Below are positions 1 to 7,156 of a DNA stretch of 13,052 nt, one piece after another (within the stretch, counting starts at the first letter, position 1; each line of letters starts with the position of its first letter). The stretch comes from Ruminococcaceae bacterium UBA5891 (GTDB lineage: Bacteria; Bacillota; Clostridia; Oscillospirales; Acutalibacteraceae). Where the stretch lies: contig DJET01000047.1 in NCBI GenBank assembly GCA_002431945.1, positions 1-13,052 on the forward strand. The letters run 5' to 3'. The notes beneath the pieces were generated by a model, which did no database searches, was not told the DNA's origin, and was given only the letters and a program-made list of their open reading frames with translations. A program made the translations under genes and the position numbers.

Positions 1-54
1 ACAAAGGTGTCTTTATGGAAACCTTGTTAAACACTGGGTTTATGCGGGTTCCGT

Positions 55-143
55 TGGCGGAGACGGAGGGATTCGAACCCTCGTCCCTCAAGGGGCATCA
101 TGATTTCGAGTCATGTCCGTTATGACCACTTCGATACGTCTCC
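55..143 (-). tRNA. tRNA-Ser (anticodon CGA)
   Basis: Read on the minus strand, this folds as a class II tRNA. The 7-bp acceptor stem GGAGACG/CGTCTCC is followed by discriminator G and an encoded CCA end (bases 57-55). The anticodon stem CATGA/TCATG encloses the loop CTCGAAA, giving anticodon CGA, which reads the serine codon UCG. A long variable arm (GCCCC-TTGA-GGGAC region), as expected for tRNA-Ser, precedes the T arm GAGGG-TTCGAAT-CCCTC. It is transcribed divergently from the dcw cluster from its own promoter. No gene or clear terminator is visible in the 54 bases beyond its 3' end. Confidence 0.96.
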
Positions 144-173
144 GTATATAATTGCTTTATAAGCACGATAAAT

Positions 174-202
174 ATTATATGTATTTTATACGCCGTTGTC
201 AA
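174..202 (-). promoter_or_regulatory. Sigma-A-type promoter of tRNA-Ser
   Basis: On the minus strand there is a perfect -35 TTGACA (plus-strand bases 202-197), a 17-bp spacer and a perfect -10 TATAAT (179-174). Transcription should start around base 167, giving a leader of roughly 24 nt before the tRNA 5' end at 143. A consensus promoter is typical of a stable-RNA gene. Confidence 0.9.
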
Positions 203-220
203 GGAAAATATTTAAAACGC

Positions 221-320
221 AAAAAAACAAATGTTACGCTTTATCGTAAGCGGCAGTTTTATTGTGGTTGCGTCTTATTAAAACCACAATATATATAGTC
301 TGCCTTAAAAAAACAAAAAA
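221..320. other. Divergent intergenic region with long imperfect inverted repeat
   Basis: The space between the tRNA promoter and the mraZ promoter has no credible ORF. It holds a perfect 10-bp inverted repeat TATTGTGGTT (260-269) / AACCACAATA (282-291), nested inside GGCAG (252-256) / CTGCC (300-304). A smaller dyad CGCTT/AAGCG lies at 237-252. The block is flanked by two copies of AAAAAAACAAA (221-231 and 307-317). There is no T-run directly after the stem on either strand, so it does not look like an intrinsic terminator. It could be a protein-binding site or a remnant of a small insertion; its role is unknown. Confidence 0.5.
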
Positions 321-345
321 AATATGTTAACTTTCAAAAAATTAC

Positions 346-374
346 TTGATTTTTGCTCCTTTTAGACTTATAAT
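346..374 (+). promoter_or_regulatory. Sigma-A-type promoter of mraZ and the dcw operon
   Basis: A -35 TTGATT (346-351) and a perfect -10 TATAAT (369-374) are separated by 17 bp. The A/T-rich tract just upstream (about 305-345) could act as an UP element. The start point is expected near base 381, immediately before the MraZ-type boxes. A repressor bound there would therefore overlap the initially transcribed region. Confidence 0.85.
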
Positions 375-382
375 ACAATCAT

Positions 383-430
383 AGTGGTGAAAAGTGGAGT
401 AAAAATCCACTAAAGTGTATTAAAGTGGAG
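383..430 (+). promoter_or_regulatory. MraZ-type operator: repeated AGTGGWG boxes
   Basis: Direct copies of an AGTGGAG-like box occur as two pairs: AGTGGTG (383-389) with AGTGGAG (393-399), and AGTGTAT (414-420) with AGTGGAG (424-430). Start-to-start spacing is exactly 10 bp within each pair, and the pairs are 31 bp apart. An inverted half-box TCCACT (406-411) sits between them. MraZ proteins are known to bind arrays of short G-rich direct repeats about one helical turn apart upstream of their own gene. Position just downstream of the -10 and upstream of mraZ makes autoregulation the natural reading. Confidence 0.8.
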
Positions 431-447
431 CAAAAGAGGTGAAAATC

Positions 448-873
448 ATGCTTTTCGGAGGCTATCAGCATAATATAGATAAGAAGGGCAGGGTTTTCAT
501 TCCTTCAAAGCTTCGTGAAGAATTAGGGACAGGCTTTATGATTTGCCGCGGTATTTACGGTAAGCGCTGCCTTTGCGTTTATTCGGCAGAGGAGTGGGAC
601 AAGCTTGTTGCAAAAATAGGAACGCTGCCGAGCGCTAAGTCAAGTGCCGTTAAACGTTTCCTTTATGACGGAGCCTTTAATATAGACTTTGATACACAGG
701 GCAGAATACTTATTCCGCCGGTTTTGCGCGAATATGCGCAGCTTGAGGGCGAGGCTCACATAATAGGTATGGATACAAACCTTGAAATATGGAACACCGA
801 GCTTTGGAACGCCGAAAATGCGGAATACACGCCAGAATCCATTGCTTCAATTGTTGAGGAGCTTAATTTCTAA
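448..873 (+). CDS. mraZ: MraZ, transcriptional regulator of the dcw cluster
   Basis: MraZ is an AbrB-like DNA-binding protein that forms ring oligomers and controls the dcw operon. The 141-residue product has the two family half-domains, each with its signature: DKKGRVFIP (residues 11-19) and DTQGRILIP (82-90), both followed by an LRE motif. Length is normal for the family (about 140-150). I chose the ATG at 448 because the AGAGGTG ribosome binding site (435-441) lies 6 nt before it and the product then begins MLFGGYQH, as family members do. An in-frame GTG at 439 falls inside that site and is unlikely to be used. The gene is first in the operon, and its stop overlaps the rsmH start by one base (TAATG). 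AGTGGAG boxes just upstream imply autoregulation. Confidence 0.96.
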   Translation: MLFGGYQHNIDKKGRVFIPSKLREELGTGFMICRGIYGKRCLCVYSAEEWDKLVAKIGTLPSAKSSAVKRFLYDGAFNIDFDTQGRILIPPVLREYAQLEGEAHIIGMDTNLEIWNTELWNAENAEYTPESIASIVEELNF

Positions 874-1796
874 TGGAATTTTCACACAAATCGGTTCTTT
901 TAAACGAAACAATAGAAGCTTTAAACATAAAACCGAACGGCATTTATGCAGACGGTACTGCCGGCGGTGCAGGACATTCTTTGGAAATTGCAAAAAGGCT
1001 TACAGACGGCAGGCTTTACGCGCTTGACCGTGATCCCGACGCGGTAAAAACCGCCTCCGAACGGCTTAAAGGCTATAACGCCGAAGTTATTAAAAGTAAT
1101 TTCAGCGAAATGCAGGAGGTTTTAAACAAACGCGGCGTAACGGGTGTGGACGGGATATTGCTTGATTTAGGGGTTTCCTCTTATCAGCTTGATAACGCCG
1201 AACGCGGATTTTCTTACAGGCAGAACGCTCCGCTTGATATGAGAATGAGCAAAAGCGGAATAAGCGCCGCGGATATTGTCAACACTTATTCAAAAGAAGA
1301 GCTTGTAAGAATATTAAGAGATTACGGCGAAGAAAAATTTGCTTTTAAAATAGCGGACCGCATAATAAGCGAGCGTGAAAAAGCCCCCATTGATACAACG
1401 CTTAAATTGGCTGATATAATATCATCTGCCGTGCCTGCAAGGGCGCGCAGAGACGGGCACCCCACAAGGAAAAGCTTTCAGGCAATAAGAATTGCGGTAA
1501 ACGGCGAGCTTGAGGAGCTTGAAACAGCGCTTGATAAAGCCTTTGAGCTTTTAAATAAAGAGGGAAGGCTTGCAATTATCACCTTTCATTCGCTTGAAGA
1601 CAGAATGGTAAAGCAAAAATTTAAAGAATATTGTACGGGCTGTATATGTCCGCCGGATTTTCCTGTTTGCGTTTGCGGCAGAAAGCCGCAGGGCAGGCTG
1701 TTAACAAAAAAGCCTATTGAACCTACGGCGGAAGAAATAAACGAAAATCAGCGCAGCAGAAGCGCAAAGCTGCGTGTAATCATAAAGAATGAATAA
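873..1796 (+). CDS. rsmH: 16S rRNA (cytosine(1402)-N(4))-methyltransferase RsmH (MraW)
   Basis: RsmH transfers a methyl group from SAM to N4 of C1402 in the 16S rRNA decoding centre. The 307-residue protein shows the SAM-binding loop DGTAGGAGHS (27-36), the LDLGVSSYQLD segment (97-107), RKSFQAIRIAVNGEL (199-213) and the C-terminal ITFHSLEDR motif (236-244). Length matches the family (about 300-315). Near the C-terminus is a cysteine cluster, C254, C257, C259, C266 and C268, that could bind a metal. The start overlaps the mraZ stop in TAATG, and the ribosome binding site AGGAG (857-861) lies inside mraZ, so translation is probably coupled. An ACGGG/CCCGT hairpin follows the stop (1797-1813) but has no T-run. 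Confidence 0.97.
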   Translation: MEFSHKSVLLNETIEALNIKPNGIYADGTAGGAGHSLEIAKRLTDGRLYALDRDPDAVKTASERLKGYNAEVIKSNFSEMQEVLNKRGVTGVDGILLDLGVSSYQLDNAERGFSYRQNAPLDMRMSKSGISAADIVNTYSKEELVRILRDYGEEKFAFKIADRIISEREKAPIDTTLKLADIISSAVPARARRDGHPTRKSFQAIRIAVNGELEELETALDKAFELLNKEGRLAIITFHSLEDRMVKQKFKEYCTGCICPPDFPVCVCGRKPQGRLLTKKPIEPTAEEINENQRSRSAKLRVIIKNE

Positions 1797-1836
1797 ACGG
1801 GTTTTAAGCCCGTAGCCTTAGAAAAGGAGAGCGGCT

Positions 1837-2307
1837 ATGAACAACGTAAAGTATTATAACGACAGTTTAGCATACGATTTTGAAATGTTTGCCCCTAAAA
1901 CTGCCGAAACGCCGAAAACACGCGATAATATTGTGGTTATGCCCAAAATCGCCGAAAAGACGAGAAAGCGCCGCCGCGCCGCCGCGCGCCGGCTGGTTTC
2001 GCCTATGGGCCTTGTTATGACGGCTGTGTTTGTTTTGGCGGGACTTTGCGGCAATATAGCGCTCCGCCTTCAAATAAATGAGCTTAACAGCGAAATAAAC
2101 GATGTGAAATCGGTTATAACCGAGCTTGAAAGTGAAAAAACAAGTCTTGAAATGGAAATGCAAAAGAAAATTTCTTATGCGAATCTTGAGCTTGAGGCAA
2201 CACAGCTCGGTATGAGAAAAATGGAAAAGAGCGACGTTAAATATATAAGGGTAAACGATAAAGACAAGGCGGTAAAATCCGACGGGAGCACAGTGACCGC
2301 GGAGTAA
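1837..2307 (+). CDS. ftsL: FtsL-like cell division protein (bitopic, coiled coil)
   Basis: This 156-residue protein has the plan of FtsL: a cytoplasmic N-terminus of about 52 residues ending in a basic patch (KTRKRRRAAARR, 41-52), one membrane segment (about 53-75) and an extracytoplasmic heptad-rich coiled coil (about 76-115) leading to a short tail with the LGM motif (124-126) common in FtsL/DivIC proteins. FtsL pairs with DivIC/FtsB and DivIB to form the scaffold that activates the septal synthase. Sequence conservation in this family is low, so the call rests on topology and on its position between rsmH and the class B PBP gene, the standard ftsL slot. The AAGGAG site at 1824-1829 supports the ATG. 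The long cytoplasmic region resembles Gram-positive members. A DivIC-like role cannot be excluded. Confidence 0.85.
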   Translation: MNNVKYYNDSLAYDFEMFAPKTAETPKTRDNIVVMPKIAEKTRKRRRAAARRLVSPMGLVMTAVFVLAGLCGNIALRLQINELNSEINDVKSVITELESEKTSLEMEMQKKISYANLELEATQLGMRKMEKSDVKYIRVNDKDKAVKSDGSTVTAE

Positions 2308-2347
2308 TAAATTGAAGGAACAATAATATAATTATCAGTGTAGAAGA

Positions 2348-2381
2348 AAATACGAGAGTTGTGTTACCGACTCTCGTATTT
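2348..2381 (+). other. Stable intra-operon RNA hairpin between ftsL and the PBP gene
   Basis: AAATACGAGAGT (2348-2359) is perfectly complementary to ACTCTCGTATTT (2370-2381). One GC and one GU pair extend the stem to 14 bp with a 6-nt loop. The following bases (CGGATATTTTGAAGG) do not give a clean U-tract, so full termination is doubtful. The stem ends 11 nt before the PBP ribosome binding site. It could be a leaky attenuator, a processing site or a 3'-end stabiliser that sets the ratio of upstream to downstream transcripts. Confidence 0.6.
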
Positions 2382-2408
2382 CGGATATTTTGAAGGGGGC
2401 TGCATAGC

Positions 2409-4652
2409 GTGACTGTAAAACCGGGTAAAACAATGGTTACAAGAATAATAGTAGTAATGGTCGCGCTTATACTTTCACTTTCGCTTGTTTCCTCGGCAAG
2501 TCTTTTTAACATTATGGTAATAAAGGGCGAAAAGTACCAAAACTATGCCTCCGAGCAGCAGCTTTACGACAGTCTTGTTACCGCGCCGCGCGGAGATATT
2601 TATGACAGAAATATGCAGATACTTGCAACAAGCTCGCCGGCTTGGACCGTTTACATAACACCGAACGGCATAAAAAGGCTTAAAAGCGCCGATAAAGCCG
2701 AAGAGGTTAAAAAAACGATAGCGTCGGGTCTTTCCGAAATATTAGAGCTTGATTACGATACCGTTTACGGCTATACGGAAAAAAACTCTTATTATGTTAT
2801 AGTTAAGAAAAAGGTTGAAAAAGCCGTTGCCGACAAAATAAGACAGTTTATACTTGACAATAAAAGCCTTGAACTTGTAAAATATATAGGGCTTGACGAA
2901 ACCACAAAGCGCTACTATCCTAACGAACATTTGGCTTCGGTTGTTTTGGGGTTTGTAGGCTCTGACGACCAAGGTCTTGCAGGCATAGAAAGCTATTACG
3001 ACAATGATCTTACAGGCATTGCGGGGCGCGTTGTGGCGGCTAAAAACGCCGCCGGCGCGGATATGCGGTTTTCTTATGAAAAGGTTGAAGAGGCGGTAAA
3101 GGGAAAATCCCTTGTGCTTACGCTTGATTCGTATGTGCAGTATACCGCCGAGAAATACCTTGAGGCGGCAATAGCCGAAAACAAAATTGCCGAACGCGGC
3201 GCGGCGGTTGTTATGAACGTTAATACCGGCGCGATACTGGCAATGGCGGTAAAGGGCGATTTTGACCCTAACGAGCCGTTTACGTTATCGGCAGAGGATC
3301 AGGCCAAGGTAGACGCCGCTGAGGGCGACGAGGAAAAATCCAAGCTTAAAAGCGAGCTTATGAACAGGCAGTGGCGTAATAAAGCGGTATCCGATACAAT
3401 GGAGCCGGGCTCTGTATTTAAGGTCGTAACAGCTTCAATAGCGATTGAAGAAAATCTTATAAACAACAATTCCACATTTTTCTGCAACGGTCACGCAACC
3501 GTTGCGGGGCAGTCTTACCACTGCCATAAGGTGGGGGGACACGGCTCGCAGAATTTAATGCAGGCAATATCAAATTCCTGCAACCCTGCGTTTATAACAA
3601 TAGGTCAGCTTGTAGGGGTTAACACGTTTTCAAAATATTTTAAGGCGTTCGGTCTTACCGAAAAAACCGGTATCGATCTGCCGGGCGAGGCAACCTCAAC
3701 CTATCATAAAGAGGATAAAATGGGGCCTGTTGAATTGGCGTCCTCTTCGTTTGGGCAAACCTTTAATGTAACGCCTATGCAGTTAATATCAGCCGTATCC
3801 GCGGCGGTTAACGGCGGTTATCTGGTTCAGCCGCATTTGGTTGAAAAAAAGCTTGATTCTGACGGCAAGGTGGTTGAAACCTCGTCAACCTCTTATAAAA
3901 GACAGGTGGTATCCGCCTCAACTTCGGCTACAATGCGTACCCTTATGCAGTATGTTTCGGAAAACGGCGCAAAAAACGCGCTTGTTGCAGGGTACAATAT
4001 AGGCGCTAAAACAGGTACTTCGCAAAAGGTTTCCAAAATATTGGCAACGGGCGATAAGGCTTTATATATAGGCTCGTGCGCTACGGTGGCGCCTATTGAA
4101 AATCCCGAAATTGCGGTTTATGTTATGCTTGATGAGCCTAAGGGCGATAAATATTACGGCGGTTTAATATCGGCGCCTGTAAATTCGCAGATTATGAGCG
4201 ATATTCTGCCGTATCTCGGCTTTGAACCGAGCTATACCGACGAGGAGCTTAAAAAGCTTTCGCTTACCGTGCCCGATACCGTGGGTAACGAAATAGGCGA
4301 GGCTAAGGGTAAGGTGACCGCCGCAAAGCTTGAATACAAGGTCATAGGCTCCGGCGGTACGGTGCTGCGGCAATTGCCCGCCGCAGGCAGTAAGGTAATA
4401 TCGGGCGGTATAGTAATACTTTACACGGAAGAGGGCGGTTCTCAAAAGGTTACGGTACCCAATCTTACGGGACTTACCGCAACAGAGGTTAACACAGCCG
4501 CGGCAAACGCCGGTGTTAACGTAGAATTTTCGGGCAATTCTTCAGACGGGGCAATAAGGTCCTATAAACAAAGCATAAGCGCCGGTGAAAGCGTTGATAC
4601 CGGAACGGTTGTAACGGTTTATTTCGGCGATGAAAATGTTGTTGACGGATAA
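2409..4652 (+). CDS. Class B penicillin-binding protein (PBP2B/SpoVD type) with two PASTA domains
   Basis: This is a monofunctional D,D-transpeptidase that crosslinks peptidoglycan with its SEDS partner. The 747-residue protein has a short cytoplasmic N-terminus and a membrane anchor (about 11-37), then the pedestal/dimerisation domain with the APRGDIYDRN motif (59-68). The transpeptidase domain follows, with catalytic S335-V-F-K338, S390-C-N392 and K534-T-G536. Two C-terminal PASTA repeats lie at about 619-674 and 680-740. The GTG start at 2409 follows AAGGGGG (2393-2399) by 9 nt; the later ATG at 2433 has no such site. Bacillus has pbpB and spoVD side by side here, whereas this cluster has one gene. 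Two PASTA domains recall PBP2B, while clostridial SpoVD is equally likely by context, so no symbol is given. All catalytic residues are intact. Confidence 0.95.
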   Translation: MTVKPGKTMVTRIIVVMVALILSLSLVSSASLFNIMVIKGEKYQNYASEQQLYDSLVTAPRGDIYDRNMQILATSSPAWTVYITPNGIKRLKSADKAEEVKKTIASGLSEILELDYDTVYGYTEKNSYYVIVKKKVEKAVADKIRQFILDNKSLELVKYIGLDETTKRYYPNEHLASVVLGFVGSDDQGLAGIESYYDNDLTGIAGRVVAAKNAAGADMRFSYEKVEEAVKGKSLVLTLDSYVQYTAEKYLEAAIAENKIAERGAAVVMNVNTGAILAMAVKGDFDPNEPFTLSAEDQAKVDAAEGDEEKSKLKSELMNRQWRNKAVSDTMEPGSVFKVVTASIAIEENLINNNSTFFCNGHATVAGQSYHCHKVGGHGSQNLMQAISNSCNPAFITIGQLVGVNTFSKYFKAFGLTEKTGIDLPGEATSTYHKEDKMGPVELASSSFGQTFNVTPMQLISAVSAAVNGGYLVQPHLVEKKLDSDGKVVETSSTSYKRQVVSASTSATMRTLMQYVSENGAKNALVAGYNIGAKTGTSQKVSKILATGDKALYIGSCATVAPIENPEIAVYVMLDEPKGDKYYGGLISAPVNSQIMSDILPYLGFEPSYTDEELKKLSLTVPDTVGNEIGEAKGKVTAAKLEYKVIGSGGTVLRQLPAAGSKVISGGIVILYTEEGGSQKVTVPNLTGLTATEVNTAAANAGVNVEFSGNSSDGAIRSYKQSISAGESVDTGTVVTVYFGDENVVDG

Positions 4653-4665
4653 GGAAAGGTTATAT

Positions 4666-6090
4666 ATGAAGCTTAAAAATTTGATTGAATGCACGGGAGC
4701 AATATCCGAAACTGAAATTACGGGCATTACCTGCGACTCAAGGCAGGTAAAGGAAGGCTTTGCGTTTGTTTGTATTGTGGGGGCTAAATCGGACGGTCAC
4801 GATTATGCACCTGCGGCAATCGACGCGGGCGCCGCAGTTATAGTAGCCGAGCGTGATTTGGGGCTTTCAAATCAGCTTACGGTACCCGATACCCACGCCG
4901 CATACGCCGATATGTGCGCCAAATGGTTCGGCGAACCCGCAAAATCGCTTAAGCTGTTAGGCGTTACGGGAACAAACGGTAAAACCTCGGTTACCTATAT
5001 GCTTAAAAAAATAATAGAAAAGGCAGGCTTTAAGGCTGGTCTTATAGGCACAATACAGAATATGATAGGCGACGAGATAATTGCTGCGCACAACACAACG
5101 CCTAACGCCTACGAGCTCAACTCGCTTTTTGCGCTTATGAAGGCTAAGGGCTGTACCTATGTTATAATGGAGGTATCGTCTCACGCGCTTGATCAGTCGC
5201 GTGTTTATAAGCTTGATTTTGAGGCGGCGATGTTCACCAATTTAACGCAGGATCACCTTGATTACCATATCACTATGGAAAACTACCTTAACGCAAAGAA
5301 AAAGCTGTTTAAAATGTGTAGGACGGCAATAATAAACAGCGACGATTCATATGCCCCTGAGCTTATGAAGGACCTTGACTGCCGTATAGTTACATACTCT
5401 ACAGGCAACGATTCAACATACAGCGCAAAGGGTATAAATTACCACCCTGCAAGTGTTGACTATGAATTTGTGAGCGACAGCACAATAGAGCATATTCACG
5501 TTAACACGGGCGGTAAATTTACGGTTTACAATTCGCTTTGCGCGGCTTGCTGTGCGGACGTTATCGGTATTCCTGTATCCACGGCAGCAACGGCGCTTTC
5601 AGAGATGCACGGCGTAAAGGGCAGGGCGGAGGTAGTACCGACAGGCAGGGACTTTACCGTTATAATAGATTACGCCCACACGCCGGACGGTCTTAAAAAT
5701 ATTCTTTCCACATTCCGCGAATGTAAGAAAAACCGCCTTATAGTTGTGTTCGGATGCGGCGGCGACAGAGATAAAACAAAACGCCCGATAATGGGTAATA
5801 TAGCTGTTCGCTATTCCGATTTTGCCGTGGTTACAAGCGATAATCCGCGCACCGAGGATCCCGGCGCTATAATTAAGGATATATTAACGGGTATGAAGGG
5901 GACTGCAACGCCTTATAAGGTGATTGAAAACCGTATCGAGGCTATAAAATATGCGATATCGATTGCAACCAAGGACGATATAATTGTTTTGGCCGGTAAA
6001 GGGCACGAAACATACCAGATACTTAAAACAGGCACCATACACCTTGACGAGCGCGAGGTTGTTGCCGAAGCTTTAAGGGAGCTTAAATAA
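4666..6090 (+). CDS. murE: UDP-MurNAc-L-Ala-D-Glu:meso-diaminopimelate ligase MurE
   Basis: MurE is the cytoplasmic ATP-dependent ligase that adds the third residue to the peptidoglycan stem peptide. The 474-residue protein has the N-terminal UDP-binding region with CDSRQVKEG (23-31), the ATP loop GTNGKT (102-107), the central domain TNLTQDHLDYH (191-201) and the C-terminal domain with DYAHTPDG (335-342). The substrate-selecting motif is DNPR (392-395), the known signature of meso-DAP-adding enzymes, whereas lysine-adding enzymes differ at the arginine. The GKGHETYQ motif (444-451) is also typical. I chose the ATG at 4666 because AAAGG (4655-4659) precedes it by 6 nt and the product then begins as family members do; an upstream ATG at 4630 lies inside the PBP gene. 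The gap to the PBP gene is 13 nt, consistent with one operon. Confidence 0.97.
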   Translation: MKLKNLIECTGAISETEITGITCDSRQVKEGFAFVCIVGAKSDGHDYAPAAIDAGAAVIVAERDLGLSNQLTVPDTHAAYADMCAKWFGEPAKSLKLLGVTGTNGKTSVTYMLKKIIEKAGFKAGLIGTIQNMIGDEIIAAHNTTPNAYELNSLFALMKAKGCTYVIMEVSSHALDQSRVYKLDFEAAMFTNLTQDHLDYHITMENYLNAKKKLFKMCRTAIINSDDSYAPELMKDLDCRIVTYSTGNDSTYSAKGINYHPASVDYEFVSDSTIEHIHVNTGGKFTVYNSLCAACCADVIGIPVSTAATALSEMHGVKGRAEVVPTGRDFTVIIDYAHTPDGLKNILSTFRECKKNRLIVVFGCGGDRDKTKRPIMGNIAVRYSDFAVVTSDNPRTEDPGAIIKDILTGMKGTATPYKVIENRIEAIKYAISIATKDDIIVLAGKGHETYQILKTGTIHLDEREVVAEALRELK

Positions 6091-6112
6091 AAAAGGGGAA
6101 CGGAGAGATAAT

Positions 6113-7135
6113 ATGAAGGATTTTACACCCGTTATAGCCGCGGCAGCCGCTTTTGCCGTAACTGCGCTTTTGGGATATATTGTAATTCCTTATTTAAGAA
6201 AGCTGCATTTTGGGCAGACTATATTGGAGATCGGTCCTAAATGGCATAAGGATAAGCAGGGAACGCCTACGATGGGCGGCTTTATGATAATTGCGGGCGT
6301 GCTTTTGTCGCTCGGTATTGCCTATGCCTATTCGGCTGCCGCAGGCGGCCGCTTTGCCCTTGAAATGCACGACGGATATCGCCTTTCGGTTTTCCTTGCC
6401 GGAATTTTAATGGCGCTTTTAATGGCGGCTATCGGGTTTATGGACGACTATATAAAGGTTGTTAAAAAACGCAATTTGGGGCTTACCGCAAGGCAAAAAA
6501 CCTTTTTGCAGCTGCTTGTTTCGGCGGTATATCTTGCAACGCTTTGCCTTTCTGGTATGAAAACCACAACAATTCCGTTTGTGGGCGACATTGATATAAC
6601 ACGCGGCGCAGGTCTTCTGTTTTGGCCTGTTGCGCTTATGTTTATTTACGGCTTTACAAACGCCGTTAATTTGACCGACGGTATCGACGGGCTTGCTTCA
6701 TCTGTAACGCTTGTGGTTGCGTGCGCGTTTATGATGGGATCGGGCTTTGTTTACAATATGAGCATAAACGCTATGTCTGCGGCGCTCGCGGGCGCGTGCG
6801 TGGGCTTTATTGTGTGGAACGCAAAGCCGGCGCGCGTGTTTATGGGAGATACCGGTTCAATGTTTTTGGGCGGTATGGTCGTTGCAGTGTCCTTCGGAAT
6901 CGGAAGACCCGTATTACTTATTTTTGCGGGTATAACGTATTTTCTTGAGGCGCTTTCGGATATAATACAGGTAGCGTATTATAAAAAAACAAAAAAACGT
7001 ATTTTCAAAATGGCGCCGCTTCATCATCACTTTGAGATGTGCGGCTGGTCGGAACAGAAGATCGTTCTTGTGTTTTCGCTTGTTACGGCGGTCGGCTGCG
7101 TGATTGCGGTATTGCCGCTTATATTCGGTTGGTAA
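6113..7135 (+). CDS. mraY: Phospho-N-acetylmuramoyl-pentapeptide-transferase MraY
   Basis: MraY is the integral membrane enzyme that transfers phospho-MurNAc-pentapeptide to undecaprenyl phosphate, making lipid I. The 340-residue protein is strongly hydrophobic with about ten predicted membrane helices. It carries the family motifs: KQGTPTMGG (48-56), the DD pair in FMDDYIK (109-115), NLTDGIDGLA (186-195), FMGDTGS (243-249) and the histidine motif PLHHHFE (302-308). Length is within the usual 320-360. GGAG (6102-6105) lies 7 nt before the ATG, and the gap from murE is 22 nt. In Bacillus murD follows directly; here the SEDS gene follows instead. Confidence 0.98.
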   Translation: MKDFTPVIAAAAAFAVTALLGYIVIPYLRKLHFGQTILEIGPKWHKDKQGTPTMGGFMIIAGVLLSLGIAYAYSAAAGGRFALEMHDGYRLSVFLAGILMALLMAAIGFMDDYIKVVKKRNLGLTARQKTFLQLLVSAVYLATLCLSGMKTTTIPFVGDIDITRGAGLLFWPVALMFIYGFTNAVNLTDGIDGLASSVTLVVACAFMMGSGFVYNMSINAMSAALAGACVGFIVWNAKPARVFMGDTGSMFLGGMVVAVSFGIGRPVLLIFAGITYFLEALSDIIQVAYYKKTKKRIFKMAPLHHHFEMCGWSEQKIVLVFSLVTAVGCVIAVLPLIFGW

Positions 7136-7156
7136 ATTAAATTGGAGGGAAAAAGC

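Noticed and set aside
1..54. Possible gene end, tRNA terminator or attachment site beyond the tRNA-Ser 3' end
   Set aside because: Only a 5-bp AAACC/GGTTT dyad without a T-run is seen. No second copy of the tRNA 3' end occurs in the window, and the stretch is too short to judge.
782..1027. 81-codon plus-strand ORF across the mraZ/rsmH junction
   Set aside because: It is an out-of-frame overlap of two clearly identified genes and shows no recognisable protein features.
1797..1813. ACGGG/CCCGT hairpin after rsmH as a terminator
   Set aside because: The stem is 5 bp and is followed by AGCCTTAG, not a T-run. ftsL follows closely with its own ribosome binding site.
2304..2332. TATAAT at 2327-2332 as an internal promoter for the PBP gene
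   Set aside because: The -10 matches, but the -35 position reads GTAATA. The only TTGA sequence nearby is 9 bp away, too close.
2237..2512. 91-codon minus-strand ORF over the ftsL/PBP gap
   Set aside because: It lies antisense to the ftsL end, the hairpin and the PBP membrane segment. Its hydrophobic sequence mirrors that segment, and there is no independent support.
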